64,000 bases of DNA from Rhodobacteraceae bacterium HLUCCO07 (GCA_001314705.1 LJSU01000029.1:36279-100278), one strand, 5' to 3'. Positions 53,298 to 61,817 are shown, counted from the stretch's first letter. Made by a program: numbers and translations. The notes: a model not told the origin generated them from the sequence alone.

Positions 53298-53882
53298 CTA
53301 CCTCAATCCATCCTTGCCCTCGGCCTCCTCGTGGCGCAAGCCACCAACGCGCGGCATGGGCCGCCCGCTGTCGGTCACCGCCACGGCGACCATGATCTCG
53401 CCCGCGCGCGGCGCGTCGTTCATCATCACCTCGATCCCGTCGAAATGGCTGCGCACATAGGCCGCATCCTTGTGCCCGAGCGGCACGTCCAGAACCTGCC
53501 CCGGGCTGCCCATTTTCTTCGACGACGGCACCAGTGCCGCGCCCTTTTCCACCGCCGCGCGCAGCGGCGCGCCCAGTTTCGGATGCAGGATCGCGGCGGC
53601 ATGTTCCAACTCGCCCGCCTCGCCCACCATGGCCGACTTGCCATAGCTCTCGGCCGCGGCCGGCTCGATCCCCAGCGCCTTCACGCAACGCTCGCCCAAA
53701 AGCCCGCCCAGTTCCGCGCCGATCTCCATCAACTCCGACAGGTCCTCCTCGTAGCGCCCCGCAAAGGGGTTCTCGATCACCGCCACGGCCACCGCCTTGC
53801 GGGTGGGCGGGGCGATCTCGCGCCCCATCTCGCGTTGCGTCTCCTCGACCGTCACGGCCAGCTTCCTGATCTTCGCCTTCAT
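53298..53882 (-). CDS. DUF1185 'amino acid synthesis' family protein, copy 1
   Basis: A 194-residue protein of PF06684. Shared family motifs are VIENPFAGRYEEDL, ESYGKSAMVGEAGELEHAAAI, VPSSKKMGSPGQVLDVPLGHKDAAYVRSHFDGIEV and NDAPRAGEIMV. Structures from this family (including one from Ruegeria pomeroyi, as I recall) show a chorismate-mutase/YjgF-like fold, but no reaction is known. Here it is last in an overlapping run with its paralogue (four-base overlap) behind the UPF0280 and reductase genes, so it should act in the same pathway. A heteromer of the two copies is plausible but unproven. Confidence 0.88.
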   Translation of the reverse strand: MKAKIRKLAVTVEETQREMGREIAPPTRKAVAVAVIENPFAGRYEEDLSELMEIGAELGGLLGERCVKALGIEPAAAESYGKSAMVGEAGELEHAAAILHPKLGAPLRAAVEKGAALVPSSKKMGSPGQVLDVPLGHKDAAYVRSHFDGIEVMMNDAPRAGEIMVAVAVTDSGRPMPRVGGLRHEEAEGKDGLR

Positions 53883-54466
53883 CTCAGCCCGTCCTTTCCC
53901 TCGATCTGTGACGCTTCAAGACCACCGGCCCGCGAATGCACCCGCGGCCCATCGGTCATGACAAGGATCAGCGCCATTTCATCGGCGCGCGGCGCATCGT
54001 TGCATCCCACCTCGATACTGTCGAAATGGCTGCGCACGTAAGAGGCCCGGATATGCGTCACCGGCACGTCGAGCCGCGCACCCACGCCGCCCACCTTCTT
54101 GGTCGAGGGCACGATCGCCGCCGACCGCTCGCGGCCGATCAACTCGCGCATCGCGTAACCACCCGGCGCGTGCCAGAGCGCGCCATGCTCGATCTCGCCG
54201 CCCGCGCCGATGATCGCACCCTTGCCATAACCCTCGACCCTGTCGGCCCCGCCCAGCATCGCGATAAGCCGCCCCGCCATGTCGAGGCCAAGCGGCTTCA
54301 AATCCTCCATGAAGGGCTGGATATCCGGCTCATACCGCCCTGCGAAAGGGTTCTCGATCACCGCCATGATCCACGCCCGGCGATAAGGCTTCTCGGCCCG
54401 CGCGCCCCCCTCGTGCCAGATCTCCTCCAGGCTCTCGACTGTCTTGCGTATCTTCACTTCAGGCAT
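53879..54466 (-). CDS. DUF1185 'amino acid synthesis' family protein, copy 2
   Basis: A 195-residue paralogue of the next gene. From the ATG at 54466: MPEVKIRKTVESLEEIWHEG, then VIENPFAGRYEPDIQPFMEDL, EGYGKGAIIGAGGEIEHGALWH, VPSTKKVGGVGARLDVPVTHIRASYVRSHFDSIEV and NDAPRADEMALILVMTDG. The GExEH, PSxKK and YVRSHFD blocks are kept in both copies, suggesting a common active site. It overlaps the UPF0280 gene by eight bases and copy 1 by four. Not cytoplasm-exported. Function unknown. Confidence 0.88.
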   Translation of the reverse strand: MPEVKIRKTVESLEEIWHEGGARAEKPYRRAWIMAVIENPFAGRYEPDIQPFMEDLKPLGLDMAGRLIAMLGGADRVEGYGKGAIIGAGGEIEHGALWHAPGGYAMRELIGRERSAAIVPSTKKVGGVGARLDVPVTHIRASYVRSHFDSIEVGCNDAPRADEMALILVMTDGPRVHSRAGGLEASQIEGKDGLR

Positions 54467-55304
54467 CCGCCGCCTCCCTCGCCTCGACAAACCGCTCGGC
54501 ACCGACAATCCGCATCTCGCCACGCAAGGCAAGCGCGGCCCCGCGGATCACCCCCTTGTCGCGCATCGCATCGGCCAGCGCGGCACCCCGCGTCAGCGCC
54601 TGCGCCACCTCTTCCCTGTCCAGCGCACCGACCTCCACGACCACGTCGCGCGCGCCCAGATCGCTTTCGGGCCGCACCTCGCTGGCCGGTGCGCGCCGGA
54701 TCGCAGCATGCCCCGGCAGATCGACCGCGTTCGCGATCAGCGTCGCCGCCACATCCGCCGCCGCCGCATCCGCCGCGAGCACCGTCACCGCATCGGCAAT
54801 GCCCAGCGACAGGCTGCGCCCGCCGCGCCCCGAGGTGGCGATGCCGCCAATCCCGTCGCCACCGCCGATCCCGATCTGCCCGTCGGTCCCGGCCATGGCG
54901 ACACGGAACCGTTCGCCCGCCTCCAGCCAGAGCGCGATATCACCACCGTTGTTCACATAGGCCCGGCGCAGATCGGCCCGCATGCACATGCCTGCCAGCA
55001 CGTGATCGGCCACGGACCCGGCCACCGCCGCCATCGGCGTGACGAAGCCCTTGTGCCGCGCCACCGCGCGAACCATCCTTTGCGCCACCGGCCCCGCGAC
55101 CGAACCGGGCGGCGGGCTGGCTCCCCATCCGTCCATGCGCAACAGGTCAAGCTCCTCGACCAATCGCTCCAGCACGCCGTCAAATGCCGCGCAGGCCGCG
55201 TCAAAGCCCCGCGCCCGGTCCCCCTCGCAGCCGATAATGAGGTCAATCGGCCCGTGTTGAAGATGCAGCCGCTCACCCGGCAATATCGCACGTGTGAAAC
55301 TCAT
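54459..55304 (-). CDS. UPF0280 family protein
   Basis: A 281-residue protein. Family features are the LIIGCEGDR segment near residue 22, a central VTPMAAVAGSVADHVLAGM near residue 88, YVNNGGDIALWLEAGE, and a glycine-rich GIGGGDGIGGIATSGRGGRSLSLGIADAVTVLA. UPF0280 is structurally related to the ApbE flavin-transferase fold, so binding of a flavin or other cofactor is a reasonable guess; no activity is established. It overlaps the Fe-S reductase gene by four bases and the DUF1185 gene by eight, so it is co-translated with both. Confidence 0.87.
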   Translation of the reverse strand: MSFTRAILPGERLHLQHGPIDLIIGCEGDRARGFDAACAAFDGVLERLVEELDLLRMDGWGASPPPGSVAGPVAQRMVRAVARHKGFVTPMAAVAGSVADHVLAGMCMRADLRRAYVNNGGDIALWLEAGERFRVAMAGTDGQIGIGGGDGIGGIATSGRGGRSLSLGIADAVTVLAADAAAADVAATLIANAVDLPGHAAIRRAPASEVRPESDLGARDVVVEVGALDREEVAQALTRGAALADAMRDKGVIRGAALALRGEMRIVGAERFVEAREAADA

Positions 55305-56779
55305 GACTCCTCGCTCCAGCGGTAATGCCCGCGCGCCATCGGGTCATGCCCCGACAGGCCGGGACCGACGCGGCGCACCTCGTCGGTCATCACGTTCTCC
55401 ACCCGGCGGATTTCCTCGACATGCCCGCCCAGGTCGGCGTAATCGCTCACCCTCATGGTGAACTCGATCGGCGCGACGATCGCCGGGGTCGGCACGTATC
55501 CAAAGGAGTTCGTGGGCATTTCCATGACATCCGCCATCACCGTGATCCCGCCCCCGGGCCAGACATAGGCTTCGGCCCCGCCGCAACTGACCGAGGTGAG
55601 CGCCGCGCGCACCGACCGGGTGAGCCGCACCGGATTCTCGGTCACGCCTGCGCGCAGGCTCCCGCCCGCACCGCCCATGAACAGCACCGAGGCCACTGAA
55701 GGTTCGCAATTCTCGGCAATCCGCTCGGCACTGGCGCGCACCCCTTCCGGTGCTTCTGCCGACTGTGGCACCAGGTTGTCATCGAGCTCGAAATAGGCCC
55801 ATTGCTCGCCCGTGGTCGACACCATGAAGAGCCGCAGCCCGGGCCAGGCCACGTCCTTCTTCCACTCGCCCAGGATGGTCAGCGGATCGTCGATATCCGT
55901 CCCGCCCCAGCCGCGCCCCGGCTCGGCCACCTGGAAATAACGCCCGGGTGTCGAACGACGGCCCTTGATGCGGATGCCGGTGGGTTTCACCCCCAGGACC
56001 TGCCCGGCCTGGTGCTCGCTCAGAACGCCGGTGATATGGTCATCGACCACCACCACCTCGTCCACGATCTCGTGCCATTGCTTGGCGAACATGCCGATCG
56101 CGGCCGAGCCACAGCCGACCCGCATCAGCCGTTCCTGCTCGCCGTCGATGATCGGCGCCTGCCCAGCCTGCACCACGACCGACACCGCGTGATCGCCCTC
56201 GCCGATCACCATCTCGACCGCTTCGCGATTGCACAGCGCCATCAGCGCGTCACAGGTCACGCGACCCTCTTTCTTGGACCCGCCGGTGAGGTGCTCGACA
56301 CCGCCGAGGCTCAGCATCTTCGAGCCGTATTCGCTGGTCGTCACATGACCGACGGGCTCACCCGCCACGCGCACGATGTCGCGCTCATGCCCGATATGGC
56401 GGTCGGTGTCGATCTTCACCTTGGCCCCGCAATAGGAAAAGATGCCCTCGGTAACCACCGTCACCATGTCGACACCCTCGACCTGCTGGCTCACGATGAA
56501 GGGCGCGGGCTTGTAATCGGGATAGGTCGTGCCCGCCCCCACCGCGGTGACGAACCGTCGATGCCCTTGGATGATGTCGCCATCCCAATCCCCTGCCTCG
56601 TCGGTCTTGAGGAACGGCACGAGCTTCTCCGCGGTGCTGTCGATCACCGTGAGCGGATCGAGCCGCACCAGCTCGCCGCCATGATTTGCATAACGGTCAC
56701 AGGCCCCGGACTTGCCATCGGCGATGTAACACATCACCGGGCAGGCATCGCAACGGATCTTTTCCGGCTTCTCACGCAT
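55301..56779 (-). CDS. 6-hydroxynicotinate reductase-like iron-sulfur protein
   Basis: A 492-residue protein beginning MREKPEKIRCDACPVMCYIA, with a cysteine cluster C10-x2-C13-x3-C17-x9-C27 that should bind a [4Fe-4S] centre. The opening and the following DRYANHGGELVRLDPLTVID agree with what I recall of the Eubacterium barkeri 6-hydroxynicotinate reductase. That enzyme reduces 6-hydroxynicotinate to 1,4,5,6-tetrahydro-6-oxonicotinate with ferredoxin. Further conserved-looking parts: GIFSYCGAKVKIDTDRHIGHE, GVEHLTGGSKKEGRVTCDALMALCN and FMGGAGGSLRAGVTENPV. It overlaps the Mo-subunit gene by eight bases. The electron donor in this presumably aerobic host is unknown. Confidence 0.83.
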   Translation of the reverse strand: MREKPEKIRCDACPVMCYIADGKSGACDRYANHGGELVRLDPLTVIDSTAEKLVPFLKTDEAGDWDGDIIQGHRRFVTAVGAGTTYPDYKPAPFIVSQQVEGVDMVTVVTEGIFSYCGAKVKIDTDRHIGHERDIVRVAGEPVGHVTTSEYGSKMLSLGGVEHLTGGSKKEGRVTCDALMALCNREAVEMVIGEGDHAVSVVVQAGQAPIIDGEQERLMRVGCGSAAIGMFAKQWHEIVDEVVVVDDHITGVLSEHQAGQVLGVKPTGIRIKGRRSTPGRYFQVAEPGRGWGGTDIDDPLTILGEWKKDVAWPGLRLFMVSTTGEQWAYFELDDNLVPQSAEAPEGVRASAERIAENCEPSVASVLFMGGAGGSLRAGVTENPVRLTRSVRAALTSVSCGGAEAYVWPGGGITVMADVMEMPTNSFGYVPTPAIVAPIEFTMRVSDYADLGGHVEEIRRVENVMTDEVRRVGPGLSGHDPMARGHYRWSEES

Positions 56780-59483
56780 GGCCAGCCACCCCCATTGCCG
56801 CCCTGAGCCGTGCCGGTGTCACCGGCAGCCGCCGCATCTGCACGCCGGTCGCATCGCGGATCGCGTTCAATATCGCCGGCGCCGTGGGGATGAGCACATG
56901 CTCGCCCAGCCCCTTCGCCCCGTAAGGCCCATGCGCGTCCGGCTCCTCGATGATCAGCGTCTCCACGGGCGGCATGTCCCCGATCGTCGGGATGAGGTAA
57001 TCATGCAGGTTCTCGGTCCGCCCCGGCAGGTATTCCTCCATCAGCGCCATGCCCATCCCCTGCGCGATGCCGCCCTCGACCTGCCCCTCGATCAGGAGCG
57101 GATTGACCGCGTGCCCCACGTCATGCGCCGCGACAAAGCGCACCGGCCTCACCGTGCCGAGCCGCATATCCACATCCAGCACGCACAGATGCGCGGCATA
57201 GCCGAACTGCGCATAAGGATGGCCCTGCCCGTTTTCGTCCAGCGGCCTTGTCGGCGGGTCGTAACTCTCGGCCACGCGCATCACGTAACCCTCCGCATCC
57301 GGCTCAAGCGCGGTGAGGTCTAGGCGATGCACACCCGCGCCTTCCCGTATCTCGAACGCATCCGCGCCCGGCACGATCAGCGCTTCCTCGCCCGCATTCA
57401 CCCGCTGCAATATCTGCGCGCGCAGCGCCTCACCGGCCAGACGCGCGGCATTGCCCGAAACAAAGGTCTGGCGCGAGGCCGATGTCTTGCCCGCATCCGG
57501 CGTCACATCCGTATCGCCGCCCACGAGGTCGAGCCTTGAGACCGGCACGCCCAGCGCGGTGGCAAAGATCTGCGCAATCACCGTGTTCGCCCCCTGCCCG
57601 ATATCCGCCGCGCCCTGATGCAGCACGATCCGCCCATCGGCCCGCACCCCGGCCTTGATCGTCGAGGGGTTGGGCAGCGAGGTGTTGCCGCAGCCGTACC
57701 AGCCCGCCGCCACGCCCACGCCGCGCCGCACCGGACCGTCGCCCGCGTTGATCCGCGCCGCCTCGGCGCGCTCGGATTCCCACGCGGGCCGCAGCGCCTC
57801 AAGACAGGCGCGGATCCCCACCCCCTGCGCGAACACCTGCCCGCACACCGTGGGCACGCCATTCGCCAGGGCATTGCGCATACGAAACTCCAGCCTGTCG
57901 ATCCCCAGCCGGTCGGCCAGCTCGTCAAAGAGGCTCTCCTGGGCCACCGCCGCCTGCGGCACGCCAAACCCGCGAAACGCCCCCGAGGGCGGGCAATGGG
58001 TGTGGATGCCCTGCGCCTCGGCCCGGTAATCGCCCACCGCATAGGGCCCCGAGGCATGGACCGGCACCCGGTTCGCCACCGTCGGCCCCCAGCTTGCATA
58101 GGCCCCGGTGTTGAAGAGCCCGTCAAAGCGCAATCCCGAAATCCGCCCCTCCGCATCGGCCCCGATCCGCACGTGCATCCGCGACGGGTGCCGCTTGGTG
58201 GTCGATTGCATCGATTCCCCGCGCTCATAGGTGATCCGCACCGGCTGCCCGGTCTTCAGTGCCGCAATCGCCAGATAGGGCTGCACCGACACGTCGAGCT
58301 TTGAGCCGAACCCCCCGCCCGTAGCCGTCGGCACCACCCGGATGCGCGCGCGCTCCATGCCCAGCACCTCGCTCAGCGTGTCGAGATCCATCACCGGCGC
58401 CTGTGTGCAGGCATATACCTCGACCCGGCCATCAACCACCTGCGCGAACCCCGCTTCGGGCTCGATATAGGCATGTTCCACGAACCCGGTCTCGAACACG
58501 CCCTCGGCCACTACAGCGGCCCGTTCCAGCGCCGCCCCGACATCGCCATGCGCCACGAAACCGCCGCACATCACGTTGCCCGCGCGGTCCGGGTGCAACT
58601 GCGGCGCGCCATCCGCCATCGCGTCTGCCATGCCCTGCACATCCGGCAGAACCTCCCATTCCACCGGGAACCGCGCCGGATCGAACGACGCCATGACGTC
58701 GGCGCGGCCGACCACCGCCGCCACCGCTTCGCCGCGAAACCGCACCACGCCTTCCGCGAAAACCGGCTGATCCACGAAACCCGGGATCGTGCCAAAAAGG
58801 TTCACGCCCGGCACATCGCTTGCCGTCAAAATGGCCTCGACCCCTTCACGTGCGGCGAACCCTTCGAGATCGCCCAAGGTAAAGCGCGCATGGGGATGCG
58901 GGCTTCGGATCACCTTGATGATCAGCGCATCAACCGGCGCCACGTCATCGCCGAACCGCTCCTTGCCCGTCACCTTGGCACGCCCGTCCAGCTTTTCGAT
59001 CGCCGCCCCGGTATGGCCCTCGGCATCCGCCACCGCACCCGGCGCGCGGCCCATCACCGCGTCAACGATCTTGCGATACCCGGTGCAGCGGCACAGAACC
59101 CCGGCCAGCGCATCCATCACCTGGCCCTCGCTCGGCGCCGGCGCCTCGCGCAAGAGGGCCACCGCCGAGACCATCATCCCCGGCGTGCAGATCCCGCATT
59201 GCGCCGCGCCCTGCCCCTCGAACCGCCGCGCCAGGTCACTGGCCAACGGCTCATGCGCCACCAGTCCGGCCAGGGTCTCGACCTCACACCCCGCTGCCTG
59301 TTGCGCCGGCATCAGGCAGGCACAGACCGGCGCGCGATCGACCAGCACCGTGCAGGCCCCGCAATCGCCTGCATTGCACCCGACCTTGACATCGCGCGCG
59401 CCCAGCCGCTCGCGCAGCGCCTCGCTCAACCGCTCGCCCACGCGCGGCTCGACCCGCACATCGCGCCCGTTGAGGCGAAACAT
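56772..59483 (-). CDS. molybdenum hydroxylase, fused [2Fe-2S] and molybdopterin-binding subunits
   Basis: From the ATG at 59483 (GGAGAGACG upstream; longer starts at 59510 and 59513 possible) the protein has 903 residues. Residues 1-150 are the small-subunit type: plant-ferredoxin cluster cysteines C36, C41, C44 and C56 (GCNAGDCGACTVLVD), then C96, C99, C131 and C133 (QCGICTPGMM, CRCTGYRKIVDAV). The rest is the xanthine dehydrogenase/aldehyde oxidase Mo domain with RVVPTATGGGFGSKLD, GAFRGFGVPQA and the catalytic-Glu motif GAKGLGEH near the C-terminus. In most relatives these are two proteins. It should hydroxylate a ring carbon next to nitrogen, using water. FAD subunit gene lies just upstream. 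Confidence 0.92.
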   Translation of the reverse strand: MFRLNGRDVRVEPRVGERLSEALRERLGARDVKVGCNAGDCGACTVLVDRAPVCACLMPAQQAAGCEVETLAGLVAHEPLASDLARRFEGQGAAQCGICTPGMMVSAVALLREAPAPSEGQVMDALAGVLCRCTGYRKIVDAVMGRAPGAVADAEGHTGAAIEKLDGRAKVTGKERFGDDVAPVDALIIKVIRSPHPHARFTLGDLEGFAAREGVEAILTASDVPGVNLFGTIPGFVDQPVFAEGVVRFRGEAVAAVVGRADVMASFDPARFPVEWEVLPDVQGMADAMADGAPQLHPDRAGNVMCGGFVAHGDVGAALERAAVVAEGVFETGFVEHAYIEPEAGFAQVVDGRVEVYACTQAPVMDLDTLSEVLGMERARIRVVPTATGGGFGSKLDVSVQPYLAIAALKTGQPVRITYERGESMQSTTKRHPSRMHVRIGADAEGRISGLRFDGLFNTGAYASWGPTVANRVPVHASGPYAVGDYRAEAQGIHTHCPPSGAFRGFGVPQAAVAQESLFDELADRLGIDRLEFRMRNALANGVPTVCGQVFAQGVGIRACLEALRPAWESERAEAARINAGDGPVRRGVGVAAGWYGCGNTSLPNPSTIKAGVRADGRIVLHQGAADIGQGANTVIAQIFATALGVPVSRLDLVGGDTDVTPDAGKTSASRQTFVSGNAARLAGEALRAQILQRVNAGEEALIVPGADAFEIREGAGVHRLDLTALEPDAEGYVMRVAESYDPPTRPLDENGQGHPYAQFGYAAHLCVLDVDMRLGTVRPVRFVAAHDVGHAVNPLLIEGQVEGGIAQGMGMALMEEYLPGRTENLHDYLIPTIGDMPPVETLIIEEPDAHGPYGAKGLGEHVLIPTAPAILNAIRDATGVQMRRLPVTPARLRAAMGVAGHA

Positions 59484-59502
59484 CGTCTCTCCGCTCACCC
59501 GC

Positions 59503-60336
59503 TTATCCATCACAGGCCCCCCGGACCGCCCGTCCGATCAGTTCACCCACCGCTTCCAGCCGATAGGCCCCGCTGCCGCGCACATCGTCGATGGGTGAAA
59601 GCGGCGCCAGATGCTCCGCCGTCACCGCCACGTCGCCGCGCGTGCCCAGAAGCGCCGCCTCCAGCGCGGGCAGACGCCGCGCCACCGGCGAACAGGCGCC
59701 AACCGCCACCCGCGCATGGTCGATCCGGCCGGCCCCGTCGCGCCCGATCACCACCGCCACCATGACGATGGAAATCACCAGGTAGGCCCGGCTGCCCAGC
59801 TTGGAAAACGCGCCCCGCGCACCCTCGGGCGGCTCGGGCAGATGCAGCGCCACGACCATCTCACCGGGCGCCAGATCGACCTCCCGCACCCCCGTGATGA
59901 ACCGGTCGAGCGGAACCACGCGCCGCCCCTGCGCGCTCGCGATCTCGACCTCCGCCCCGAGCGTGAGCAACGGCGGCACCCCGTCCGCCGCGGGCGAAGC
60001 ATTGACGAGATTGCCCGCCACCGTGCCCGCATTCTGGATCTGGATCGACCCCACCTCGCGCGCCGCCGCGCGCAACCCGTCAAAGCCCGGCGGCAGGTCG
60101 GCCCGCACCACGTCGGACCAGCGGGTCGCCGCCCCGATCCGCCATCCCTTGTCCTGTCGCGTGATCCCGTGCAACCCCGCGATCCGGGTCAGATCCAGAA
60201 CGCTCTCGCGCGGGCCGCCCGCGGGCAGGCCCGGATAGAAATCCGTTCCCCCCGCAACCGGTCGCACGCCGCCACGCGAGAGAATGTCCAACGCCTCGCC
60301 CAGATTGCCGGGCGCGAAATACTCCAACTGCTGCAT
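59503..60336 (-). CDS. FAD-binding subunit of molybdenum hydroxylase (CoxM/NdhF-like)
   Basis: A 277-residue protein with the two FAD loops of the family: PVAGGTDFYPGLPAG near residue 29 and SIQIQNAGTVAGNLVNASPAADGVPPLL near residue 100. The CO-dehydrogenase flavoprotein C-terminal domain follows (ARVAVGACSPVARRLPALEAALLG). It passes electrons from the [2Fe-2S] clusters of the fused partner to an outside acceptor. It is the first gene of the tightly packed run down to the DUF1185 pair, with a promoter and shared operator motif 30-75 bases upstream. Confidence 0.92.
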   Translation of the reverse strand: MQQLEYFAPGNLGEALDILSRGGVRPVAGGTDFYPGLPAGGPRESVLDLTRIAGLHGITRQDKGWRIGAATRWSDVVRADLPPGFDGLRAAAREVGSIQIQNAGTVAGNLVNASPAADGVPPLLTLGAEVEIASAQGRRVVPLDRFITGVREVDLAPGEMVVALHLPEPPEGARGAFSKLGSRAYLVISIVMVAVVIGRDGAGRIDHARVAVGACSPVARRLPALEAALLGTRGDVAVTAEHLAPLSPIDDVRGSGAYRLEAVGELIGRAVRGACDG

Positions 60337-60366
60337 CGTCGGACCCCCCTGTCGGACCGATCGTGA

Positions 60367-60413
60367 TTATCGTTCGTGTGCTAATGGTATGCGCGCGATT
60401 CGAGTCGAGTCAA
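60367..60413 (-). promoter_or_regulatory. promoter and operator of the Mo-hydroxylase operon
   Basis: On the minus strand, TTGACT (60413-60408) and TACCAT (60389-60384) are 18 bases apart. Right after the -10 box lies GCACACGAACGATAA (60381-60367), matching 14 of 15 bases of the site before the enamidase-like gene. A protein bound there would cover the transcription start, which suits a repressor. Confidence 0.55.
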
Positions 60414-60510
60414 AATTTTTCGACTCCTTTTTCATGGGGCAACGACCAGCGGACGCCGGATTAATCAATTGCGGGTCCGGAAATGCTGCACCGCGGCGGT
60501 GCACGCATGG

Positions 60511-60567
60511 CAGCCGGAGCGCAGCCGAAGATCACCCCCGAATTCTCGGCGCAAAACCACCGTTAAC
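60511..60567 (+). repeat. GTTAAC-type intergenic repeat, short copy C
   Basis: CAGCCGGAGCGCAGCCG (60511-60527) differs from copy A (7025-7041) at one base. It is followed by ATCACCCCCGAAT and CCGTTAACCCC (GTTAAC at 60562-60567). Compared with A and B about 12 bases are missing between the islands. It lies in the gap between the enamidase-like gene's 3' end and the Mo-hydroxylase promoter. Confidence 0.5.
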
Positions 60568-60579
60568 CCCACCGTGCGC

Positions 60580-61767
60580 TCACGCGGGCGCCGCGCCTCT
60601 CGTGACTTCCGGCAGGGTCTGCGCGGGCGGCGTATTGCGGCTGCGCCCGCTGCGCGGCACCCCTTCGATGACCGTCATCCCGACCCCGGGAAGGTTGCCA
60701 AGCTGCACGGATTCAAGGATATTTTTCCCCGGTGCATGCTGTGCCTGGTCCATCAGGACGAAATCGGCGGGCCGCCCCACCTCCATCAACCCCTGGTCCA
60801 GTTCACGCTGCCGCGCGGTGTTCCCGTTGGCAAAGCAGAACGCGACCTCGGCGGGCACGTCGCCAAGGCTCGACAACATCGCCACCATCCTAAGGATTCC
60901 AAGGGGTTGCACCCCCGATCCCGCCGGCCCGTCGGTGCCGAGGATAAGCCGCTCCATCTGCCCCAGTTCCCGCGCGGTGTTGAGCGTCAGAAGCGCTGCG
61001 CGCTCGTTGCCGTTATGCACGATCTCAAGCCCCGCCCGGCAGCTTTCGCACAGGCAGATGATCTGGTCGTCGGGCAGCGCCGAATGCCCGCCATTGATAT
61101 GCCCGATCACGTCGGTGCCGGTTTCAAGCACCATGTCGGCGTCGATGAGCCCCGACCCGGGGATCGACGGCCCGCCGGTGTGGATCGTCGATTGAATGCC
61201 GTATTTTCTTGCCCAATCAACCATTTGACGGGCGGTCTTGCCATCCTTGACCGTGCCGAGTCCGACCTCGCCCAAGAGCGTGACACCCGCGTCGGCCATC
61301 TCCTTGAAATCTTCCTCGACCATGCCATGCTCGATCACCGGCGCCCCGGCCATCACCTTCATGCCCGAGGGGCGGAAATTCTCGTACCAGCGTTGCGCCG
61401 CGATCGCCATCGCCTTGAGTCCGACAATATCCTTGGGCCGCCCCGGCATATGCACCTCGCCCGCCGAGATGAGCGTGGTGACACCGCCATGCAGCGTCGA
61501 ATCGATCCAGTGCAATTGCTGCTGGCGCGGGGTGTAGTCGCCCACCACCGGATGCACATGGCTGTCGATCAAACCCGGCGCGATCGTCACCCCATGCGCG
61601 TCGATCTCGGTCTGCGCGTCCTCGCAGTTAAGGTCTTTTTCATACCCGATTGCTTTGATGATCCCGTCCTCGGCAATCACGCAATCCCCGTCGAGGATCG
61701 GTTCCTCCATCTTGCCCGAAAGGATCAACCCGATATTCCGAATGACAAGCTTGCCGGCCATCTGCAC
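60580..61767 (-). CDS. enamidase-like amidohydrolase
   Basis: A 395-residue metal-dependent amidohydrolase. Metal-site candidates are His70 and His72 (GLIDSHVHP), Glu167 (GEVGLGT), His196 (HTGGPSIPGS), His223 (GHINGGHSA) and Asp279 (GTDGPAGSG). The wording APRQ/PRQ-type loop, STLHGGVTTLISAG, HMPGRPKD and the C-terminal SRNTPPA closely resembles, from memory, the enamidase of E. barkeri. That enzyme opens 1,4,5,6-tetrahydro-6-oxonicotinate to 2-formylglutarate and ammonia. AGGAGG precedes the ATG. It has its own promoter region with the shared operator motif, 243 bases upstream of the Mo-hydroxylase operon on the same strand. Confidence 0.85.
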   Translation of the reverse strand: MQMAGKLVIRNIGLILSGKMEEPILDGDCVIAEDGIIKAIGYEKDLNCEDAQTEIDAHGVTIAPGLIDSHVHPVVGDYTPRQQQLHWIDSTLHGGVTTLISAGEVHMPGRPKDIVGLKAMAIAAQRWYENFRPSGMKVMAGAPVIEHGMVEEDFKEMADAGVTLLGEVGLGTVKDGKTARQMVDWARKYGIQSTIHTGGPSIPGSGLIDADMVLETGTDVIGHINGGHSALPDDQIICLCESCRAGLEIVHNGNERAALLTLNTARELGQMERLILGTDGPAGSGVQPLGILRMVAMLSSLGDVPAEVAFCFANGNTARQRELDQGLMEVGRPADFVLMDQAQHAPGKNILESVQLGNLPGVGMTVIEGVPRSGRSRNTPPAQTLPEVTRGAAPA

Positions 61768-61779
61768 ACCCTCCTTCTG

Positions 61780-61817
61780 TTATCGTTAGTGTGCAAACGC
61801 TTTTGCGATTCCGTCAA
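61780..61817 (-). promoter_or_regulatory. operator motif and -35-like box upstream of the enamidase-like gene
   Basis: GCACACTAACGATAA (minus strand, 61794-61780) matches the site at 60381-60367 in 14 of 15 bases. A TTGACG box (61817-61812) lies 17 bases further upstream. The motif would overlap the -10 position, so binding should block this promoter. Confidence 0.5.
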
